Under the pieces are notes generated by a model, which saw only the letters and a program-made list of their open reading frames with translations, was not told the origin of the DNA and made no database searches. This document shows positions 1-8,402 of a DNA stretch of 17,416 nt, piece by piece. How positions within the stretch are numbered: position 1 is the first letter of the stretch; each line of letters opens with the position of its first letter. The DNA comes from an uncultured Bacilli bacterium (GTDB lineage: Bacteria > Bacillota_I > Bacilli_A > RF39 > UBA660). A program made the position numbers and the translations under genes. The stretch lies in assembly GCA_944363745.1 (NCBI GenBank), contig CALVVD010000131.1:1-17416 (forward strand). Direction: 5' to 3'.

Positions 1-372
1 TCCCCCGGCCTTTACCCGCAGTTCCTGCCGCAGCTGGAGAGCGACGATGACACCGATCCATTCCCCTACATCATCGTCCGCATTGACAGCGGCGGAATCG
101 AGACTCAGACAGACCCGCACAAAATCTCGGTCATTTTAGTAATCGGCATCTTCGAAGACAGCCTGGAGAACGAAGGCCACGAATCCGTCCTGGAGATCAT
201 CGAACGCATCCAGCAGCACTACGAGGAAACACCGGCGCTGAAGGAGTTTGTCTGCGCCGACCCGTTCAACTGGGCGCTGCAGGATGAGCCGAGCTACCCC
301 TACTTCTACGGGGCCGTGAACCTGGTCTTCCACGCCCCGGCCCCCAGAGCGAAATGGAGCGAACTCGTATGA
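1..372 (+). CDS. neck / tail-terminator-like protein (5' partial)
   Basis: This reading frame is open from the first base and stops with TGA at 370-372, leaving 123 residues; the true start lies upstream of the window. The protein is acidic and contains PYIIVRIDSGG near the start, a helical stretch around ESVLEIIERIQQHY, and a closing segment YPYFYGAVNLVFHAP. This alternation of short strands with one helix, and the position just before the sheath gene, fit the small tail-terminator or tail-completion proteins that join the tail to the neck in contractile phages. The family assignment rests on gene order and general sequence character, not on a catalytic motif. Its stop overlaps the start of the next gene (ATGA at 369-372), which implies translational coupling. 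A different neck component is the main alternative. Confidence 0.6.
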   Translation, partial: SPGLYPQFLPQLESDDDTDPFPYIIVRIDSGGIETQTDPHKISVILVIGIFEDSLENEGHESVLEIIERIQQHYEETPALKEFVCADPFNWALQDEPSYPYFYGAVNLVFHAPAPRAKWSELV

Positions 373-656
373 GTACAAGGAAATCAACCCGAAAGGCGGC
401 TGCAGAGCCGCAGACAAAATTTGTTTACGTCGGCCCCACCATCCTCGGCGTGGCCACGCGGAATACGGTCTACAGCGAAAAGCCGAAGGGGCTGGAAGCA
501 GCCATCAAGGCAGCGCCGTACATGGCCGGTCTCTGCGTCCCAATCTCCAAGCTGGCTGACGCCATGGCCCAGATCAGCCGGAGCGAGGGCGGCGTTTACA
601 CACTCTACCAGAGGGCGCTCGCGGAGAGCGCCACCATCCAGAAAGGAGCGAATTAA
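369..656 (+). CDS. small hypothetical phage protein upstream of the sheath
   Basis: The gene encodes 95 residues with a basic N-terminus (MSTRKSTRK), followed by a compact region containing KFVYVGPTILGVATRNTVY. I prefer the ATG at 369 because it overlaps the upstream stop in an ATGA and has a GGAG about nine bases before it. An in-frame ATG at 354 would add five residues but has no good ribosome binding site. No enzymatic motif, signal peptide or membrane segment is visible. Genes of this size are common between the tail terminator and the sheath in contractile-tailed phages of Firmicutes, which suggests a structural or assembly role. I do not recognise the family. Confidence 0.65.
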   Translation: MSTRKSTRKAAAEPQTKFVYVGPTILGVATRNTVYSEKPKGLEAAIKAAPYMAGLCVPISKLADAMAQISRSEGGVYTLYQRALAESATIQKGAN

Positions 657-658
657 TT

Positions 659-2170
659 ATGCCGTACCAGCATGGCGTCCGGGTGCAGGAAAGAGCCACC
701 AGCATCGTCGCCCCCATCACCGGGACGGCGGGGCTGCAGGTGGTCTTCGGAACCGCACCCATCAACATGGCGGATGACCCCTACAAAGTGACCAACACCC
801 CGGTCATTGCCTACAACTGGGCAGAGGCCGTCAGCAAGCTCGGTTACAGCGAGGAAAAGGACGAAGACGGCCACTACCTCTACACCCTCTGCGCCTCCAT
901 GTATGCCAGCTTTAAGCTGGTGAACGTGGCCCCGGTCATTTTCGTGAACGTGCTCGACCCCAAGAAGCACAAGAAGGAAAACGTGGAGGCTACCTACCCC
1001 GTGGAGAGCATGGAGGCCGTCATCCCCATCACCGGCATCCTGCCGGGCACCGTCCAGGTCAAGACAGAGGCTGACGATACCGCTCTGGAGGTTGAGACCG
1101 ACTACGTCCTCTCCTTCAACGATGACGGCAACCTGGTCATCACCCTGGTCGCAGGAGGCAGGGGAGCGGAGGCCACGGGGCTGAAGGTCTCCTCCACCTC
1201 CATCGACCCCACCGTTGTGGATGCGGATGACATCATCGGAGCCTCTGCCGGGAGCGCGGAGAGCGGCTTTGAAGTGCTCCGCCAGGTTTACCCCAAGTTC
1301 GGCATGACCCCCGGCCTGATTATCGCCCCCGGCTGGAGCCATATCCCCGACGTGGGCATCGTCCTGGCCGCGAAGTGCCAGGAGATCAACGGTTACTTCT
1401 CCTGCGAGGGCTTCGTGGACATCGACAGCACCCCCAGCGGCTGCACCGCGTACAGCGACGTCAAGACCACCAAAGAGAGCGCCGGATGCAACAGCGAGCA
1501 CATCATGGCCCTCTGGCCCTGCGTGGTTTCCGGCTCCATCAAGTTCTGGTACAGCGCCGTCATGGCGGCACTGACCGCCTACCTGGACGCGAACAACGAT
1601 GACGTGCCCAACCTCTCCCCCTCCAATGAGCTGGTCGGCATCACCGGCACCGTCCTGGCCGACGCCGTTTACACGGAGAACGCCGACGGCACCGGCGGCA
1701 CCTGGAGCAAGGAAGTCCTGCTGGATCAGCTGCAGGCCAACGTGGTGAACAGCTTCGGCGTCTCCACCGCCCTCAACAACAACGGCTGGAGAACCTGGGG
1801 CAACCGCACCGCCGCCTATCCGGCCAACACCGACCCCAAGGATATGTGGTTCTGCTGCCGCCGGTTCTTCAGCTGGTGGGGGAACAGCTTCATCCTGACC
1901 TATGCACAGAAGGTGGACGACCCGGCGAACCGCCGCCTCATTGAGAGTATCGTCGACGCAGAGAACATCCGTGGCAACGCCTACGTTGCCCAGGACAAGT
2001 GCGCCGCAGCCCGAATTGAGTTCATCGCAGAGGAAAACTCGGTGACCGACCTGATCAACGGGAAGCTGACCTTCCACCAGCACCTCGCCCCTTACGTTCC
2101 GGCGGAGGACATCCTCAACACGCTGGAATTCGATCCCGACGCTCTGCAGAGCGCCCTGACTGGAGGTTGA
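659..2170 (+). CDS. contractile tail sheath protein (P2 FI-like)
   Basis: The product has 503 residues, the usual size for a compact sheath subunit. Sheath monomers stack around the tail tube and contract to drive the tube into the cell. The N-terminus (MPYQHGVRVQERATS, then a Gly/Thr-rich strand region) looks like the sheath start that carries the linker to neighbouring subunits. The C-terminal third has the typical GWRTWGNRTAAYP segment, with GNRT at about residues 381-384, followed by the helical region with RRFFSWWGNSF. These are hallmarks of P2 FI-type sheaths. The ATG has AAGGAG ten bases upstream. The tube gene follows after five bases. The order sheath, tube, chaperone, tape measure confirms a myophage tail. 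Confidence 0.93.
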   Translation: MPYQHGVRVQERATSIVAPITGTAGLQVVFGTAPINMADDPYKVTNTPVIAYNWAEAVSKLGYSEEKDEDGHYLYTLCASMYASFKLVNVAPVIFVNVLDPKKHKKENVEATYPVESMEAVIPITGILPGTVQVKTEADDTALEVETDYVLSFNDDGNLVITLVAGGRGAEATGLKVSSTSIDPTVVDADDIIGASAGSAESGFEVLRQVYPKFGMTPGLIIAPGWSHIPDVGIVLAAKCQEINGYFSCEGFVDIDSTPSGCTAYSDVKTTKESAGCNSEHIMALWPCVVSGSIKFWYSAVMAALTAYLDANNDDVPNLSPSNELVGITGTVLADAVYTENADGTGGTWSKEVLLDQLQANVVNSFGVSTALNNNGWRTWGNRTAAYPANTDPKDMWFCCRRFFSWWGNSFILTYAQKVDDPANRRLIESIVDAENIRGNAYVAQDKCAAARIEFIAEENSVTDLINGKLTFHQHLAPYVPAEDILNTLEFDPDALQSALTGG

Positions 2171-2175
2171 TCTAA

Positions 2176-2700
2176 ATGGCAATCGTAGGAATTCCTGAAG
2201 CCATCCACGACTTCAATATGTACCTGACCGGCAACAAGCTCGGAGGCATCACCGGCGAAGTGGAAATGCCCCCGTTTGAGAGCATGACCTCTACCGTCTC
2301 CGGGGCCGGTATTCTTGGAGAGTACGAGGCCCCCACACCCGGCCACTTCGGCAGCATGGAGCAGGAGATCCCCTTCCGCTGCATCAACCGGGACTACTTC
2401 AACATGGTAGACCCCACCCAGCCCCTGGAACTGACCCTGCGAGGGGCCATCCAGTACGCCGCAGCCTCCACCCAGGCCACGGAGTACATGGGCATGAGGG
2501 TGGTCTTCCGGGGCAAGCCCAAGAACGTCAACATCGGAACCGTCCGCCAGCGGGGCAGCATGGACAGCACCATCACCCTGGAACTGACCTACGTCCTGGT
2601 GGAGATGGACGGCAAGTCGATGATCGAGATTGACAAGATCAATCCCACCTACAAGGTAAACGGGAACGACGTCCTGTCGAAAGTCAAGCAGCTCACCTAA
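2176..2700 (+). CDS. major tail tube protein (P2 FII-like)
   Basis: The product has 174 residues, the usual length for P2 FII tube proteins. Tube subunits form stacked hexameric rings inside the sheath that serve as the DNA channel. Visible family traits are the short N-terminus with an MYLTGNKLGG segment, the strand-rich middle (LELTLRGAIQYAAAS), and the end TYKVNGNDVLSKVKQLT, which resembles the FII pattern of an aspartate/isoleucine-rich strand followed by a short polar tail. GGAGG lies nine bases before the ATG and overlaps the end of the sheath gene, so the two are probably translated together. No oddities are seen. Confidence 0.92.
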   Translation: MAIVGIPEAIHDFNMYLTGNKLGGITGEVEMPPFESMTSTVSGAGILGEYEAPTPGHFGSMEQEIPFRCINRDYFNMVDPTQPLELTLRGAIQYAAASTQATEYMGMRVVFRGKPKNVNIGTVRQRGSMDSTITLELTYVLVEMDGKSMIEIDKINPTYKVNGNDVLSKVKQLT

Positions 2701-2719
2701 GCCATAGGAGGAAAGAGAC

Positions 2720-3067
2720 ATGGAACAGCCCATCACCAACACCACCCCCGTGGAGGCCCCCGCCAGCGAGGCGGAGGCCACCACGCTGGTCAAACTCAGC
2801 AAGCCCTACAAGTTCGAGGAGCAGACCTACTCGGAGATCGACCTGTCCGGCCTGGACAGCCTCACCGCAGAGGATATGATCGCCGCAGAGAAGCACCTGA
2901 TGCGTACCGGCGTCTTCTCCCCGCTCCCGGAGATGACCGTGGAGTATGTCCAGTTCATCGCCGCCAGAGCCTCCGGCCAGCCCGTCGAGTTCTTCAAGGG
3001 GCTTCCCCCGAAGGACGCCATCAAGGTCAAAAACCGGGTGACCAGTTTTTTCTACGGAGAGGACTGA
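2720..3067 (+). CDS. tail assembly chaperone, short form (P2 E-like)
   Basis: The normal-frame product has 115 residues. The N-terminal third is Pro/Ala/Glu-rich. A short strand region (KLSKPYKFEEQTYSEIDLSGL) is followed by helices (LTAEDMIAAEKHLMRTG), the pattern of phage tail assembly chaperones. Such proteins bind the tape measure and recruit tube subunits, and are not kept in the finished virion. The start has AGGAGG eight bases upstream. Just before the stop the gene contains a T TTT TTC heptamer in the correct phase for a -1 shift, described as a separate feature. Placement between the tube and tape measure genes is exactly where E and its frameshifted extension lie in P2-like phages. 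Confidence 0.87.
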   Translation: MEQPITNTTPVEAPASEAEATTLVKLSKPYKFEEQTYSEIDLSGLDSLTAEDMIAAEKHLMRTGVFSPLPEMTVEYVQFIAARASGQPVEFFKGLPPKDAIKVKNRVTSFFYGED

Positions 3068-3234
3068 CCCCGGAGGACGGGAAAGACCTCCGTAGGCTAT
3101 GCGTCCGTCTTTCCATGACGCTCCATTCAGGATTCACCGACCTAATGCGGATGACCATCGGAGACCTCGTCGAGACCACAAAGGAGGTCATCAAGATAAG
3201 CAAGGAGGCGGCAAAACGTGGCAAGCGCAAGTAG
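2720..3234 (+). CDS. tail assembly chaperone, frameshifted long form (P2 E+E'-like)
   Basis: A -1 shift at 3046-3052 would fuse the first 111 residues of the short form to a 60-residue tail read from 3052 to the TAG at 3232-3234, giving 171 residues. The -1 frame is open throughout and reads as credible protein: it begins LRRGLTPEDGKDLRRLC, continues through SMTLHSGFTDLMRMTIGD and ends in a lysine-rich helix (AAKRGKRK). It has no ribosome binding site of its own at a sensible start. In phage P2 and many others the long form binds the tape measure while the short-form part recruits tube protein, and the ratio is set by frameshift efficiency. The extension ends 17 bases inside the tape measure gene. 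The shift is inferred from sequence only. Confidence 0.8.
3046..3052 (+). promoter_or_regulatory. -1 ribosomal frameshift slippery heptamer
   Basis: The heptamer T TTT TTC is phased so that the zero-frame codons are TTT TTC; after a slip of one base both tRNAs re-pair with TTT TTT. P2 uses a very similar T TTT TTG at the same gene boundary. Directly downstream, CTACGGAG (3052-3059) can pair with CTCCGTAG (3088-3095) over eight bases. An alternative hairpin pairs CGGAGG (3071-3076) with CCTCCG (3087-3092). Either could pause the ribosome. No folding calculation was made. Confidence 0.82.
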
Positions 3235-6202
3235 GGGAAAAGAATACAGCCTTGCAGTGAAGATCGCCGGTTCTGTCGCCTCCTCCTTCAACAGCGCCAT
3301 GGGGGCCGCAGAGAACCGGATCAGCGGCCTCGGCCAAATCGCAAAGCAGGCGGCAGCAATCGCGTCCGCAGCCTGGGGGGCGCTGAAGATTGGGGAATTC
3401 GTGACGGACTCCGTCCAGGCGGCGGTGGACTTCGAGAGCGCCATGGCCGACGTCGCAAAGGTCGTGGACGGCCTGCGGGATGAAAACGGAAACCTCACTG
3501 ACACCTACTACGCCATGTCGGACTCCATCGTCCAAATGTCGAAGAACATCCCCATGGCAGCAGAGGATCTGGCGGCGATCACCGCATCCGCAGGCACCGC
3601 AGGCATCGCCGCAGAGGAACTCACCACATTTACAGAGACCGCCGCCAAGATGGGCGTGGCCTTTGACACCACCGCCGAACAGGCGGGTGACTGGATGGCC
3701 AAGTGGCGTACCTCCTTTACCATGAGCCAGGAGGAAGTCACGGCTCTCGCAGACCAAATCAACTACCTATCGAACAACAGCGCATCCACAGCCTCGGAGA
3801 TTTCCACCATCGTGACAGCAGTGGGGCCGCTGGGCGACGTGGCAGGCATCTCAGCCGCCCAGATCGCCGCCCTCGGCTCCACCATGGTAGGCGTAGGCGT
3901 CCAGCAGGACGTGGCGGCAACCGGCATTAGAAAGCTGGCCACCACCATGGTGGCCGGATCTTCGGCCACAAAAGCGCAGGCCACCGTGCTTCAGCAGCTG
4001 GGCCTGGATGCCACAGAGATGGCGCAGCGGATGCAGACCGACGCGGAGGGGGCCATCCTCACCTTCCTGGAGGCAGTCAGCAAGCTGCCGGAGGCGGAGC
4101 AGGCCGCCGCCCTGAAAAACTACTTCGGCCAGGAATCCGTCGGGGCCATCGCCCCGCTCCTGACCAACCTCGACGTGCTGCGGGAGCGGTTCGAGATGGT
4201 GGCAGACGCCCAGCTCTATGCCGGGAGCATGGATGCAGAGTACGCCGCCAGAGCCGCCACCACCGCGAACAACATCCAGCTCTACGAAAACCGGATCGCC
4301 GCCCTGAAAATCCAGATCGGCAACTACCTACTGCCCGTGGTGAACAAGGTGCTGGGCGCAGCCTCCACCGGACTGGACTGGCTCAGCGACAAGATAGCCT
4401 CCGCAGAGGGAACGGTCTCCGGCTTCATCGGAACGGTGCAGAGCAAGGCGCTGGCAATCTTCACGATGATCCGGCCAAAGCTGGAATCCATCGGCGTAAA
4501 GGCGCAGGAGATATTCACCGTCCTTTCCGGGCAGCTGACCGCCGCCTTCGAGGCGGTGCAGCCCACACTCAACTGGATCATCGACACGGCGCTTCCCACG
4601 GCAATCAGCGCCGTCCTGGATCTGGTGGACGCCTTCGGCTCGGTCGTCATCACCGCCCTGGAGTTCAAAGAGGTGCTGATCGCAGCGGCTGCGGTCTACG
4701 GAGCATTCAAGGCCGGGAAAGCCCTGCAGAGCATGATTCAGGGATTCCAGCAGGCCAAGGTGACGCTGGCGCTCTTCAAGGCCAGCGCCCAGGGGGCCAC
4801 CATCGCACAGGCGGCATTCAACGGGACGCTGACCCTCGGAGAAACGCTGACCGCCCTATTCACAGGGCAGGTGACGCTGGCGCAGCTGGCCCAGGCAGGA
4901 TGGGCCACCGTGACCGGAGCGGTGACAAAGGCATTCGGAGCCTTGAACGCCGTTCTCATGGCAAACCCCATCGTTTTGATCGTGACGGCCATCGCCGCCG
5001 TGATCGCCATCCTGGTAGTCCTCTACACAAAATGCGAGGGCTTCCGCAACTTCGTTAATTCGGTGGCCAGTGCCATCGTCGGCTTCGTGAAGAACGCAGC
5101 CTCGGCCATCGCCGGATTTTTCAAAAACCTCTGGGCCACCATCCAGGGCATCTGGTCGGCAGTCTCCGGCTGGTTTAAGAGCAAGGTGATCGACCCGCTG
5201 GTAAACTTTTTCGCTCCCATCGTTCAGTGGATCAGCGGCTTCTTCCAGGGCTGCTGGATCATCATCCAGGCTGTCTGGGCGGCGGTCTCCGGCTGGTTCA
5301 AGACCAACGTCATCGACCCCGTGGTGAACTTCTTCACCCCCATCCCCGGCATCATCGGTGGATTTTTCTCCGGCCTTTGGACTTCCATCCAGAGCATCTG
5401 GGCGACCGTCTCCGGCTGGTTCAACCTCAACGTGATCCAGCCCCTGGTGAACTTCTTCGCCCCCATCGTCGAGAGCATCGGCGGATTTTTCGCAAACCTC
5501 TGGGCCTCCATCTGCAGCATTTGGCAGGCCGCAGGAACCTGGTTCTCCGAGAACGTGACCACCCCCATCAACAACGCCTTCCAGGCCATCGGTGACTTCG
5601 TGAAGGGAATCTTCAACGGCCTGATCGGCTTGGTGGAGGGCATGATCAACCGGATCATCGGGGCCGTCAACGGCTTCATCGGCGGCTTTAACGACGTGGT
5701 CGGCTGGGGCGCATCCTTCATCGGCGTCGATTGGGAGGGCCTTGCAACGATCCCGGAGGTATCCCTCCCCCGGCTGGCCAAGGGCGGCATCGTGGACAGC
5801 CCCACCATCCTGGAGGCAGGCGAAGCCGGAACCGAGGCCATCGTCCCCCTCTCCGAGCTATGGGGCAAGATGCAGAGCATGATCTCCGGCCCCGTCGGAT
5901 ACATGGCCGACAGGGTGTCCGCCCTGGCCGACCGGATGGAAGCCATGGAAATTGGTTCCACCGCCACCCCCATCTCCGAACTGCTGGCCAAGCTGCAGGA
6001 ACTCGGACGCGGCGGCGACCCCGACCCGGATGACCCGGAGGGCGGAGGGCCGGTCTACCACATCACCTACGCCCCGCAGTACTGCTTCGAGGGCGGAGCG
6101 CCCAGCAGGGAGGACATGACCGACGCAGAGCATATCTCCCAGGAGGAATTCGAGCGCCGGATGAATCAGTGGATGAAGGACAACGCAAGAAAGAGGTTCT
6201 AA
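3218..6202 (+). CDS. tail tape measure protein (P2 T-like role)
   Basis: The product has 994 residues and sets tail length as a scaffold inside the tube. It starts at GTG 3218, with AAGGAGG nine bases upstream, inside the end of the chaperone extension. The N-terminal ~350 residues have the Ala/Thr-rich helical character of the TP901-type core (VDFESAMADVAKVVDG, then many Ala/Glu helices). A hydrophobic segment lies at about residues 581-610, around MANPIVLIVTAIAAVIA, as in many tape measures. Residues 633-796 hold four tandem 41-residue Trp-rich repeats. Near residue 856 is the familiar GGIVDSPTILEAGEAGTEA motif, followed by a polar C-terminus (to MKDNARKRF). The coupling with the chaperone gene supports the assignment. 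Confidence 0.95.
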   Translation: MASASRGKEYSLAVKIAGSVASSFNSAMGAAENRISGLGQIAKQAAAIASAAWGALKIGEFVTDSVQAAVDFESAMADVAKVVDGLRDENGNLTDTYYAMSDSIVQMSKNIPMAAEDLAAITASAGTAGIAAEELTTFTETAAKMGVAFDTTAEQAGDWMAKWRTSFTMSQEEVTALADQINYLSNNSASTASEISTIVTAVGPLGDVAGISAAQIAALGSTMVGVGVQQDVAATGIRKLATTMVAGSSATKAQATVLQQLGLDATEMAQRMQTDAEGAILTFLEAVSKLPEAEQAAALKNYFGQESVGAIAPLLTNLDVLRERFEMVADAQLYAGSMDAEYAARAATTANNIQLYENRIAALKIQIGNYLLPVVNKVLGAASTGLDWLSDKIASAEGTVSGFIGTVQSKALAIFTMIRPKLESIGVKAQEIFTVLSGQLTAAFEAVQPTLNWIIDTALPTAISAVLDLVDAFGSVVITALEFKEVLIAAAAVYGAFKAGKALQSMIQGFQQAKVTLALFKASAQGATIAQAAFNGTLTLGETLTALFTGQVTLAQLAQAGWATVTGAVTKAFGALNAVLMANPIVLIVTAIAAVIAILVVLYTKCEGFRNFVNSVASAIVGFVKNAASAIAGFFKNLWATIQGIWSAVSGWFKSKVIDPLVNFFAPIVQWISGFFQGCWIIIQAVWAAVSGWFKTNVIDPVVNFFTPIPGIIGGFFSGLWTSIQSIWATVSGWFNLNVIQPLVNFFAPIVESIGGFFANLWASICSIWQAAGTWFSENVTTPINNAFQAIGDFVKGIFNGLIGLVEGMINRIIGAVNGFIGGFNDVVGWGASFIGVDWEGLATIPEVSLPRLAKGGIVDSPTILEAGEAGTEAIVPLSELWGKMQSMISGPVGYMADRVSALADRMEAMEIGSTATPISELLAKLQELGRGGDPDPDDPEGGGPVYHITYAPQYCFEGGAPSREDMTDAEHISQEEFERRMNQWMKDNARKRF
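5114..5605 (+). repeat. four 123-base tandem repeats inside the tape measure gene
   Basis: Four adjacent units of 41 codons begin at 5114, 5237, 5360 and 5483. Each starts GFF, continues with a Trp-x3-Ile(Val)-x3-Trp spacing, then SGWF (GTWF in the last), then V-I-x-P-x-V-N-F-F. Units 1 to 3 are close to one another, whereas unit 4 is more diverged (TTPINNAFQ in place of the NFF block). The repeat length is a whole number of codons, so gain or loss of units would keep the frame and could change tail length. Confidence 0.88.
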
Positions 6203-6205
6203 GCC

Positions 6206-6418
6206 ATGGACACCATCATCACCATCCAGGGCGACACCTGGGACACCATCGCCCGCAGAGCCTACGGGGACGAGAAAGCCGCCCAGGCGCTCATGGAGGC
6301 CAGGGAAAACATCCGCCTATTGGACTATCAGATATTCCCCGGCGGCGTCCATGTGGCCGTGCCGGTCTTGCCGGAGGAAACGCAGCAGGACAGCGGCCTC
6401 CCGGAATGGAGGCGATGA
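6206..6418 (+). CDS. tail protein X-like, small LysM-type protein
   Basis: The product has 70 residues and begins MDTIITIQGDTWDTIARRAYG, the strand-loop-helix start typical of P2 X and related LysM-like tail proteins, with the usual GDTWD..A.R.YG pattern. Such small proteins act in the baseplate or hub and may contact peptidoglycan. AAGAGG lies nine bases before the ATG, and the tape measure stop is four bases upstream. The gene sits between the tape measure and hub genes, where X-like genes are common in clostridial myophages. The C-terminus is short and charged (LPEWRR). No alternative is favoured. Confidence 0.88.
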   Translation: MDTIITIQGDTWDTIARRAYGDEKAAQALMEARENIRLLDYQIFPGGVHVAVPVLPEETQQDSGLPEWRR

Positions 6419-6421
6419 GCT

Positions 6422-7453
6422 ATGGAACCGCGCAAGGCAACTGTGGCCCTGACCTACAACGGGGCCAACGCCACGGAATCCATCGTCCCAGACCTTTCCT
6501 CCTTCAGCTACATTGACGTGGCCAGCGGAAGCAGCGACAGCATCAGCGTGGAGCTGACCGACCGGGGCCGTCGCTGGATCGGCCCATGGTTCCCCGTCAA
6601 AGGGGACACGCTCAAGCCGGTCATTCAGACCCGGAACTGGAACGGCGACGGGCAGATCCAGGCCTTCGCCTGCGGCACCTTCCAGGTGGACGATTTCAGC
6701 TTCAGCGGGGGGCCACCCATCCGGCTCAGCCTGGAGGGGCTGGCCCTCCCCGCAGACAGCAGCTTCAAGACCACCCAGCGCACCCTCACCTATGAGGACG
6801 CCACGCTTCAGGAGATTGGCCAGGAGATCGCAGGCCGTGCCGGTATCGCCCTGTTTTACGAAGCGGACACCATCAGCATCAAGCGCATCGAGCAGACCAA
6901 CCAGTCGGACTGCGAGTTTTACAACAAGCTGGTCACAGACTACGGCCTGGTGCTGAAGATTTACGACAACCGGCTGGTGGTATTTTCAGAGGCCCAGTAC
7001 GAGGCCAAGGCGGCGAAGCTGACGCTGACGGAGGCGGACTTTGAACCCGGCTGGTCTTGGGACACCACTCTGGAGGGCACCTACACCGGCATCAAGTACC
7101 AGTACACCAACGCGGATCAGAACAAGACCTTCACGGTCGAGGCAGGCGGAGGCAACCGCATCAAGACCAGCAACACCGCCGCCGATAACCTATCGGAGGC
7201 CATCACCATCGCCCTGGCGGAGCTGAACACCGCCAATAAGGGCACCACCACCATGAGCATCACGCTCAAGGCCCAGCTCGGCCTGATCGCCAGCGACTGC
7301 GTGGAGATCAAGGGCCTGCAGAAGCTGGACGGCAAGTATTACATCGAGAAGATCACCCACAGCATCGGCAGCGGCTACAAAATGACCCTGGAGATGCGCC
7401 GGGTGGAGGAACGGATCACCACCGTGACCGTGGCAAAAGAGAGCGCCGCATAG
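6422..7453 (+). CDS. tail hub protein D-like (late control gpD family)
   Basis: The product has 343 residues, the usual length for P2 D. These proteins form the hub trimer between the tube and the spike. The N-terminus builds a strand-rich domain (VALTYNGANAT, then SISVELTDRGRRWIGPWFP), where the DRxRxW pattern is typical of this family in Firmicutes phages. The middle has LTYEDATLQEIGQEIAGRAG, the helix common to gpD proteins, and the C-terminus closes with YYIEKITHSIGSGYKMTLEMRR, the family's final strand pair. GGAGG lies nine bases before the ATG. The spike gene follows directly, as expected for its partner. Confidence 0.92.
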   Translation: MEPRKATVALTYNGANATESIVPDLSSFSYIDVASGSSDSISVELTDRGRRWIGPWFPVKGDTLKPVIQTRNWNGDGQIQAFACGTFQVDDFSFSGGPPIRLSLEGLALPADSSFKTTQRTLTYEDATLQEIGQEIAGRAGIALFYEADTISIKRIEQTNQSDCEFYNKLVTDYGLVLKIYDNRLVVFSEAQYEAKAAKLTLTEADFEPGWSWDTTLEGTYTGIKYQYTNADQNKTFTVEAGGGNRIKTSNTAADNLSEAITIALAELNTANKGTTTMSITLKAQLGLIASDCVEIKGLQKLDGKYYIEKITHSIGSGYKMTLEMRRVEERITTVTVAKESAA

Positions 7454-7475
7454 GCGGCAGGAAAGGGGGAGGCCC

Positions 7476-7979
7476 ATGGACAAGCAGCAGCTCCTGCGTA
7501 TCGGCAGGATCTCCAGTTACAACTTCCCGGACGGCACCGCACGGGTGACCTACGACGATAAGGACGGCAGCACCACGCCGGAAATCCCCTTCCTAGCCTG
7601 GGAACACTGGCGACCGAAGATCGGAGACCAGGTGCTGGTGGGCCACCTCTCCAACGGCACCAGCAGGGCCATCATCCTCGGCCCCTTCTGGTATGAGGGA
7701 CACCGGCCCCACGGTGGCCGGGAGGGCCTCTACCGCCAGGAGTACACGAGCACCCTGGGTGGGGACGCTGCAGAGTACGACGAAAAGACCGCCTCCCTGA
7801 CCATTCAGGCAGGCGGCTGCACCATCACCCTGGCAGGCGGAAAGGTCACCGTCGACGCCCCGTCCGGCGTGGAGGTGACCACCACCGTCACCGCAGCAAC
7901 AGAGGTGACCGCCGGAGCCATCAAGCTCACGCAGCACACCCACACCGGCGTCCACGGCGAAACCTCTAAGCCCCATTGA
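7476..7979 (+). CDS. baseplate spike protein V-like
   Basis: The product has 167 residues. The first half is an OB-fold-like domain: GRISSYNFPDGTARVTYDD, then RPKIGDQVLVGHLSNG, with the typical P-x-GD-Q-V motif. The second half is a strand-rich needle built of short Thr/Val repeats (VEVTTTVTAATEVTAG). It ends with QHTHTGVHGETSKPH. The HTH triad resembles the metal-binding apex of P2 V and related spikes, where two histidines per subunit hold an iron ion at the membrane-piercing tip. The start is at ATG 7476 behind a GGGGGAGG sequence. It works as a trimer below the hub protein encoded upstream. The metal site is inferred from the motif. Confidence 0.9.
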   Translation: MDKQQLLRIGRISSYNFPDGTARVTYDDKDGSTTPEIPFLAWEHWRPKIGDQVLVGHLSNGTSRAIILGPFWYEGHRPHGGREGLYRQEYTSTLGGDAAEYDEKTASLTIQAGGCTITLAGGKVTVDAPSGVEVTTTVTAATEVTAGAIKLTQHTHTGVHGETSKPH

Positions 7980-7991
7980 TAGGAGGGCAGC

Positions 7992-8387
7992 ATGGCAATC
8001 GGAAATTGGGGGACTGACATCGTCTTCCGGGTGAGCGAGCGGGAGGCCCTGCTCCTTCAGAGCCTGAACCGCACCGTCAGCGCCGAATGGGCGGCACACA
8101 GCCGCATCGGACTAAAGAACCAGTCGGAATTCATCCGCCCAGGGCTGCAGCAGGTGACGTTCACCATGGTACTGGACGCCACCCTCGGCATCCGGCCCAG
8201 GGCGAACATCGAGCGGCTGGAGACCCTGGTGGAGCGGGGGGCGGTAAACACCCTGGTCATTGGAGGCCGGAGGGTGGGCCGACACCGCTGGAAGATCAAC
8301 AGCACAAGCGAGGCATGGAACACGATCCTGAACGGCGGCGAGCTGCTGCGAGCCAGCGTCAGCGTGACCATGGAGGAATACCTATGA
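7992..8387 (+). CDS. tail protein U-like
   Basis: The product has 131 residues. It matches the general pattern of P2 U proteins in clostridial phages: an early SAEWAAHSRIG, then the strand LQQVTFTMVLDA, a helix starting NIERLETLVERGAVNTL, a Gly-rich turn (VIGGRRVG), and an ending strand ASVSVTMEEYL. U is a tail-tip or tail-completion protein in P2. AGGAGG lies five bases before the ATG, and the upstream spike stop is 12 bases away. Its position among the hub and wedge genes supports the assignment. The exact structural role in this phage is unknown. Confidence 0.82.
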   Translation: MAIGNWGTDIVFRVSEREALLLQSLNRTVSAEWAAHSRIGLKNQSEFIRPGLQQVTFTMVLDATLGIRPRANIERLETLVERGAVNTLVIGGRRVGRHRWKINSTSEAWNTILNGGELLRASVSVTMEEYL

Positions 8388-8402
8388 GGGGAGGAACCGC
8401 AG

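Noticed and set aside
653..2182. Long minus-strand open frame of 509 codons opposite the sheath gene
   Set aside because: It mirrors the codon phase of a GC-rich + strand gene, its product is low-complexity Gly/Val/Asp-rich sequence without a recognisable domain, and every credible gene is on the + strand.
5114..5605. CRISPR-like or mobile repeat array
   Set aside because: The repeats are adjacent without spacers and are in-frame protein repeats of the tape measure.
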